NCBI RefSeq assembly: GCF_001424755.1
Contig: NZ_LMRF01000005.1
Span: 206,797-270,796, forward strand
From: Marmoricola sp. Leaf446
GTDB lineage: Bacteria > Actinomycetota > Actinomycetes > Propionibacteriales > Nocardioidaceae
Reading direction: 5' to 3'
DNA: 64,000 nucleotides
Part shown: positions 59,617-64,000 of the stretch, piece by piece
Position numbering within the stretch: the first letter of the stretch is position 1
How the letters are laid out: each line of letters opens with the position of its first letter
Notes under the pieces: model-generated
The model's database searches: none
Told to the model about the DNA's origin: nothing
What the model saw: the letters and a program-made list of their open reading frames with translations, nothing else
Program-made: the position numbers and the translations under genes

Positions 59617-60885
59617 GTGAGCGCACCCACCCCCGACGAGCTGGTCAACTGGGCCGGCAACCACCCCTACTCCGCGGGCCGCTACCTGCGGGCCGGGTCG
59701 GTCGAGGAGGCGCAGCAGGCGGTCGCCGACGCCGACCACGTCCGGCTCGTCGGCACCCGCCACTCCTTCAACGACCTGTGCGACACCCCGGGGACGCTGC
59801 TCGACCTCACCGCCCTCACGGCCGAGCCCGAGCTCGACGAGGCCGAGGGCACCGTCCGGGTGGCCAGCGGGACGCCGTACCGCGTGGTCGCGTCATTCCT
59901 GCAGGAGCGGGGCCTGGCGCTCGCCAACCTCGGCTCGCTGCCCCACATCTCCGTCGGCGGCGCCTGCGCGACCGGCACCCACGGGTCGGGGGCCGGCAAC
60001 CGGGTGCTGGCGGCCGGCGTACGACGCCTGGAGCTGATCGACCCCTCCGGCGAGCTGCGCACCATCGCCGACAACCACGTCGACTTCGACGGCTCGGTCG
60101 TCGCGCTCGGGGCGCTCGGGGCGGTCACCCGGCTGGACCTCGAGGTCGAGCCGACCTACCTCGTGCGCCAGGACCTCTACGACCACCTGCGCTGGTCGGA
60201 GTCGATCGAGCAGGTCACCGAGCTGCTGGGGTCGGCGTACAGCGTGAGCGTGTTCGGCCGCTGGAACGACACCGACCCGACCGAGGTGCTGGTCAAGCAC
60301 CGCGTCGAGACCGACGAGGCGCCCCTGGACTGGACGGGCGGGGTGCCGCCGATGGCCGCCGACGCGGCGTTCCGGCTGCTGCCCGGCGAGGACCACCTGA
60401 CGCTGCGTGGCGAGCCCGGGCCGTGGGCCGAGCGGCTGCCGCACTTCCGCGGCGACCGGCAGCCCAGCTTCGGCGACGAGATCCAGACCGAGTGGTTCGT
60501 CGACGCCGACGACGCCGTGCCCGCGCTGCGGGCGGTCACCGACCTGGCCGCCTCGCTCGGCGGCGAGCTCGAGGCGCTGCTCGCCGTCACCGAGATCCGC
60601 GCGGTCCGCGGCGACGACCTGTGGCTCTCCCCGGCACAGGGTCGGGAGACCGTGGCCCTGCACTTCACCTGGAAGCGCGACCCGATGGCCGTGCTGTCGA
60701 TGGCGCTGCGCATCGAGGACGCCCTGGCGTCGTACGCCGCCCGACCGCACTGGGGCAAGGTCCACGGCGCCGTCGACCCCGAGCTCTACCCGCGCCTGCC
60801 CGACTTCCGCGACCTGCTCGCCCGCACCGACCCGGCGGGGAAGTTCACCAACGACCACGTCCGGCAGGCGCTCGGCCTGGGGTGA
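59617..60885 (+). CDS. FAD-dependent alditol/sugar-lactone oxidase (VAO family)
   Basis: A 422-residue oxidase of the length of Streptomyces alditol oxidase. NWAGNHPYSAGRYLRAGS opens the protein. TRHSFNDLCDTPGTLLDL and LGSLPHISVGGACATGTHGS are the FAD-binding elements, the latter with the histidine that is covalently flavinylated in AldO. The C-terminal cap ends HWGKVHGAVDPELYPRLPDF and DPAGKFTNDHVRQ, characteristic of the D-arabinono-lactone oxidase domain. It should oxidise the terminal hydroxyl of an alditol with oxygen, releasing peroxide. The GTG start follows the GT2 gene by 14 bp. Confidence 0.9.
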   Translation: MSAPTPDELVNWAGNHPYSAGRYLRAGSVEEAQQAVADADHVRLVGTRHSFNDLCDTPGTLLDLTALTAEPELDEAEGTVRVASGTPYRVVASFLQERGLALANLGSLPHISVGGACATGTHGSGAGNRVLAAGVRRLELIDPSGELRTIADNHVDFDGSVVALGALGAVTRLDLEVEPTYLVRQDLYDHLRWSESIEQVTELLGSAYSVSVFGRWNDTDPTEVLVKHRVETDEAPLDWTGGVPPMAADAAFRLLPGEDHLTLRGEPGPWAERLPHFRGDRQPSFGDEIQTEWFVDADDAVPALRAVTDLAASLGGELEALLAVTEIRAVRGDDLWLSPAQGRETVALHFTWKRDPMAVLSMALRIEDALASYAARPHWGKVHGAVDPELYPRLPDFRDLLARTDPAGKFTNDHVRQALGLG

Positions 60886-60912
60886 GGGGCGGGGCGGGGC
60901 GCCCCGGGTCCG

Positions 60913-60985
60913 CCATGTAACGCGGAGTTGTTGATTCTGAACAAGGGGCGTACGCCGCACTCGGGCACCACAACCCCGCACCAGA
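60913..60985. repeat. 73-bp inverted repeat, left arm, flanking the HAD gene
   Basis: The 73-bp arm starting CCATGTAACGCGGAGTT matches the reverse complement of 61718-61790 at 67 of 73 positions. It begins 27 bp after the alditol oxidase stop and ends 22 bp before the stop codon of the HAD gene. No transposase or target duplication is seen. Confidence 0.9.
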
Positions 60986-61007
60986 GGTACGCCGCGCGAC
61001 CGGCTGG

Positions 61008-61652
61008 TCAGCTGCCGGTCGACAGGTGGTGGAGCACCTCGGCCGGGGTCGCCAGCACGGTGACCGCCCGCTCGGCGTCGAACAGGTGTCCCCAGCCGGC
61101 GGCCAGCGGCACGGCGCCTGCGTCGCGGGCGGCGCCGACGTCGAGGGGCGAGTCGCCGACATACACGCACCCCGCCGGGTCCACCCCGAGCTCCTGCGCC
61201 ACCCGCAGCACGCCGTCGGGCGCGGGCTTGGGCCGCTCGACCTGGTCGCCACCGACGACCACTTCGAACCAGCCACGCAGCCCGGCCGCCTCCAGCAGGA
61301 TCGCCGCGGCCCGCGCGCTGTTGCCGGTGAACACGCCCATCGGCACGCCGCGCCCGTGCAGCTCGGCCAGCACCTCGGCCACCCCGTCGTGCACGCGTAC
61401 GCCGCTCCCGACCTCGGCCAGCGTCGCGTGGTAGCGCTCGCCCAGCGCCGGGTCGGGCTCCCGGTCGAGCATCATCCCCAGCATCACGTGGGGCGCGCCG
61501 GCGTCGTAGTAGGCCACCACCTCGTCGCGCGTCATCCGCGGCCCGCCGAGCGCCAGCACCGTCGCGACGAACGCGTCCGGCACGATCGCCGACGAGTCGA
61601 CCAGGGTGCCGTCCATGTCCCACAGCACGGCTCGTACGTCGCGTCCGCTCAC
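61008..61652 (-). CDS. HAD-superfamily phosphatase (phosphoglycolate phosphatase-like), bounded by inverted repeats
   Basis: A 214-residue HAD subfamily I enzyme with intact motifs: AVLWDMDGTLVDSS (8-21), VFTGNSARAAAILLEAAGL (motif II), RPKPAPDGVL (Lys) and VYVGDSPLDVGAARDAGAV (motif IV). A GTG at 61652 (VSGRDVRAVLWD) is taken as start; the frame stays open upstream into the right inverted repeat, and a longer product from there is possible but unlikely. The gene and 86 bp of flank lie exactly between two 73-bp inverted arms, which suggests a cassette-like unit. Sugar- or glycolate-phosphate hydrolysis is the family expectation. Confidence 0.88.
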   Translation of the reverse strand: MSGRDVRAVLWDMDGTLVDSSAIVPDAFVATVLALGGPRMTRDEVVAYYDAGAPHVMLGMMLDREPDPALGERYHATLAEVGSGVRVHDGVAEVLAELHGRGVPMGVFTGNSARAAAILLEAAGLRGWFEVVVGGDQVERPKPAPDGVLRVAQELGVDPAGCVYVGDSPLDVGAARDAGAVPLAAGWGHLFDAERAVTVLATPAEVLHHLSTGS

Positions 61653-61717
61653 GCCGGTCAGCGTCCCAGACGGGTGGTCGGCGCCGCCGTACGGCCCGCG
61701 CATCGCGGCGGCGCCCA

Positions 61718-61790
61718 TCTGGTGCGGTGCTGTGGTGCCCGAGTGCGCCGTACGACCCTTGTTCAGAATCATTAACTCCGCGTTACATGG
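61718..61790. repeat. 73-bp inverted repeat, right arm, flanking the HAD gene
   Basis: The reverse-complement partner of 60913-60985 with six mismatches, lying 66 bp upstream of the chosen HAD start and 52 bp after the ppsA stop. Because it precedes the HAD gene it may contain that gene's promoter. Confidence 0.9.
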
Positions 61791-61841
61791 AACTCGGGCC
61801 ACGCCAGGCGACGCCGGGCGACGCCGGGCGACGCCGCCGAC

Positions 61842-64000
<2,159 letters not shown>

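Noticed and set aside
60913-61790. Insertion sequence
   Set aside because: The enclosed gene is a HAD phosphatase, there is no transposase and no target-site duplication next to the arms; reported as a repeat-bounded unit instead.

Overview
The window is about 73% G+C with long shadow reading frames on both strands, many GTG starts, ATGA/GTGA gene overlaps and a DUF222/HNH endonuclease at the left edge. This fits a high-GC actinobacterium, most likely Nocardioides or a close relative; the assignment is inferred from style and gene content only. Most of it is ordinary chromosome. One stretch, about 5.7-12.2 kb, has visibly lower G+C (roughly 55-60% by eye) and carries a restriction-modification or defence-type gene set.

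Layout. 0-5.6 kb: partial HNH endonuclease, a VOC protein/MarR repressor pair with a palindromic operator, a NERD-domain protein, and an NrtR-type Nudix regulator divergent from an SPFH protein and an NAD-kinase-like protein, with two identical palindromic sites between them. 5.7-12.0 kb: accessory island with a C5 cytosine methyltransferase, a ParB-like protein, two or three PD-(D/E)XK-like nuclease candidates and an unknown. 12.2-15.3 kb: sugar ABC importer without an ATPase. 15.4-25.0 kb: dihydropteroate-synthase-like and RibD-like reductase pair, TRIC channel, isochorismatase-like hydrolase, small membrane proteins, two MFS transporters, quinone oxidoreductase, epoxide hydrolase. 25.0-25.5 kb: a non-coding block full of inverted and direct repeats. 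25.6-31.5 kb: a six-gene operon for mycosporine-like amino acids (MAA), with mysA, B, C, D, a MysH-like dioxygenase and a leading HAD-fold protein that lacks the catalytic aspartates. 31.7-38.9 kb: SigB/SigF-type sigma factor, GAF-ANTAR regulator, Rieske/FAD oxidoreductase, Zn alcohol dehydrogenase, CDP-glycerol transferase-like enzyme, iron-box-controlled siderophore-interacting protein and an ANTAR-like protein. 38.9-43.2 kb: HAD phosphatase, AEC and MFS transporters, MOSC protein. 43.2-46.4 kb: ferric-reductase-like membrane flavoprotein, exported FMN-binding protein and ApbE flavin transferase, facing a Fur-family regulator. 46.5-49.8 kb: beta-phosphoglucomutase and GH65 phosphorylase. 50-57 kb: CynX-type MFS, PEP carboxylase, cytochrome P450, threonine dehydratase. 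57-64 kb: two glycosyltransferases, alditol-oxidase-like flavoprotein, a HAD hydrolase bounded by 73-bp inverted repeats, and PEP synthase truncated by the window edge.

How the genes work together. The MAA operon should make UV-absorbing compounds from sedoheptulose 7-phosphate: cyclisation, O-methylation, glycine ligation, second amino-acid ligation, then oxidative trimming to palythine-type products. It sits next to a stress-type sigma factor and a GAF-ANTAR regulator. The 43-46 kb genes form a flavin-based electron route to the cell surface. The GH65 phosphorylase and beta-phosphoglucomutase form a phosphorolytic disaccharide pathway. No tRNA, rRNA, CRISPR array, transposase or integrase was recognised.
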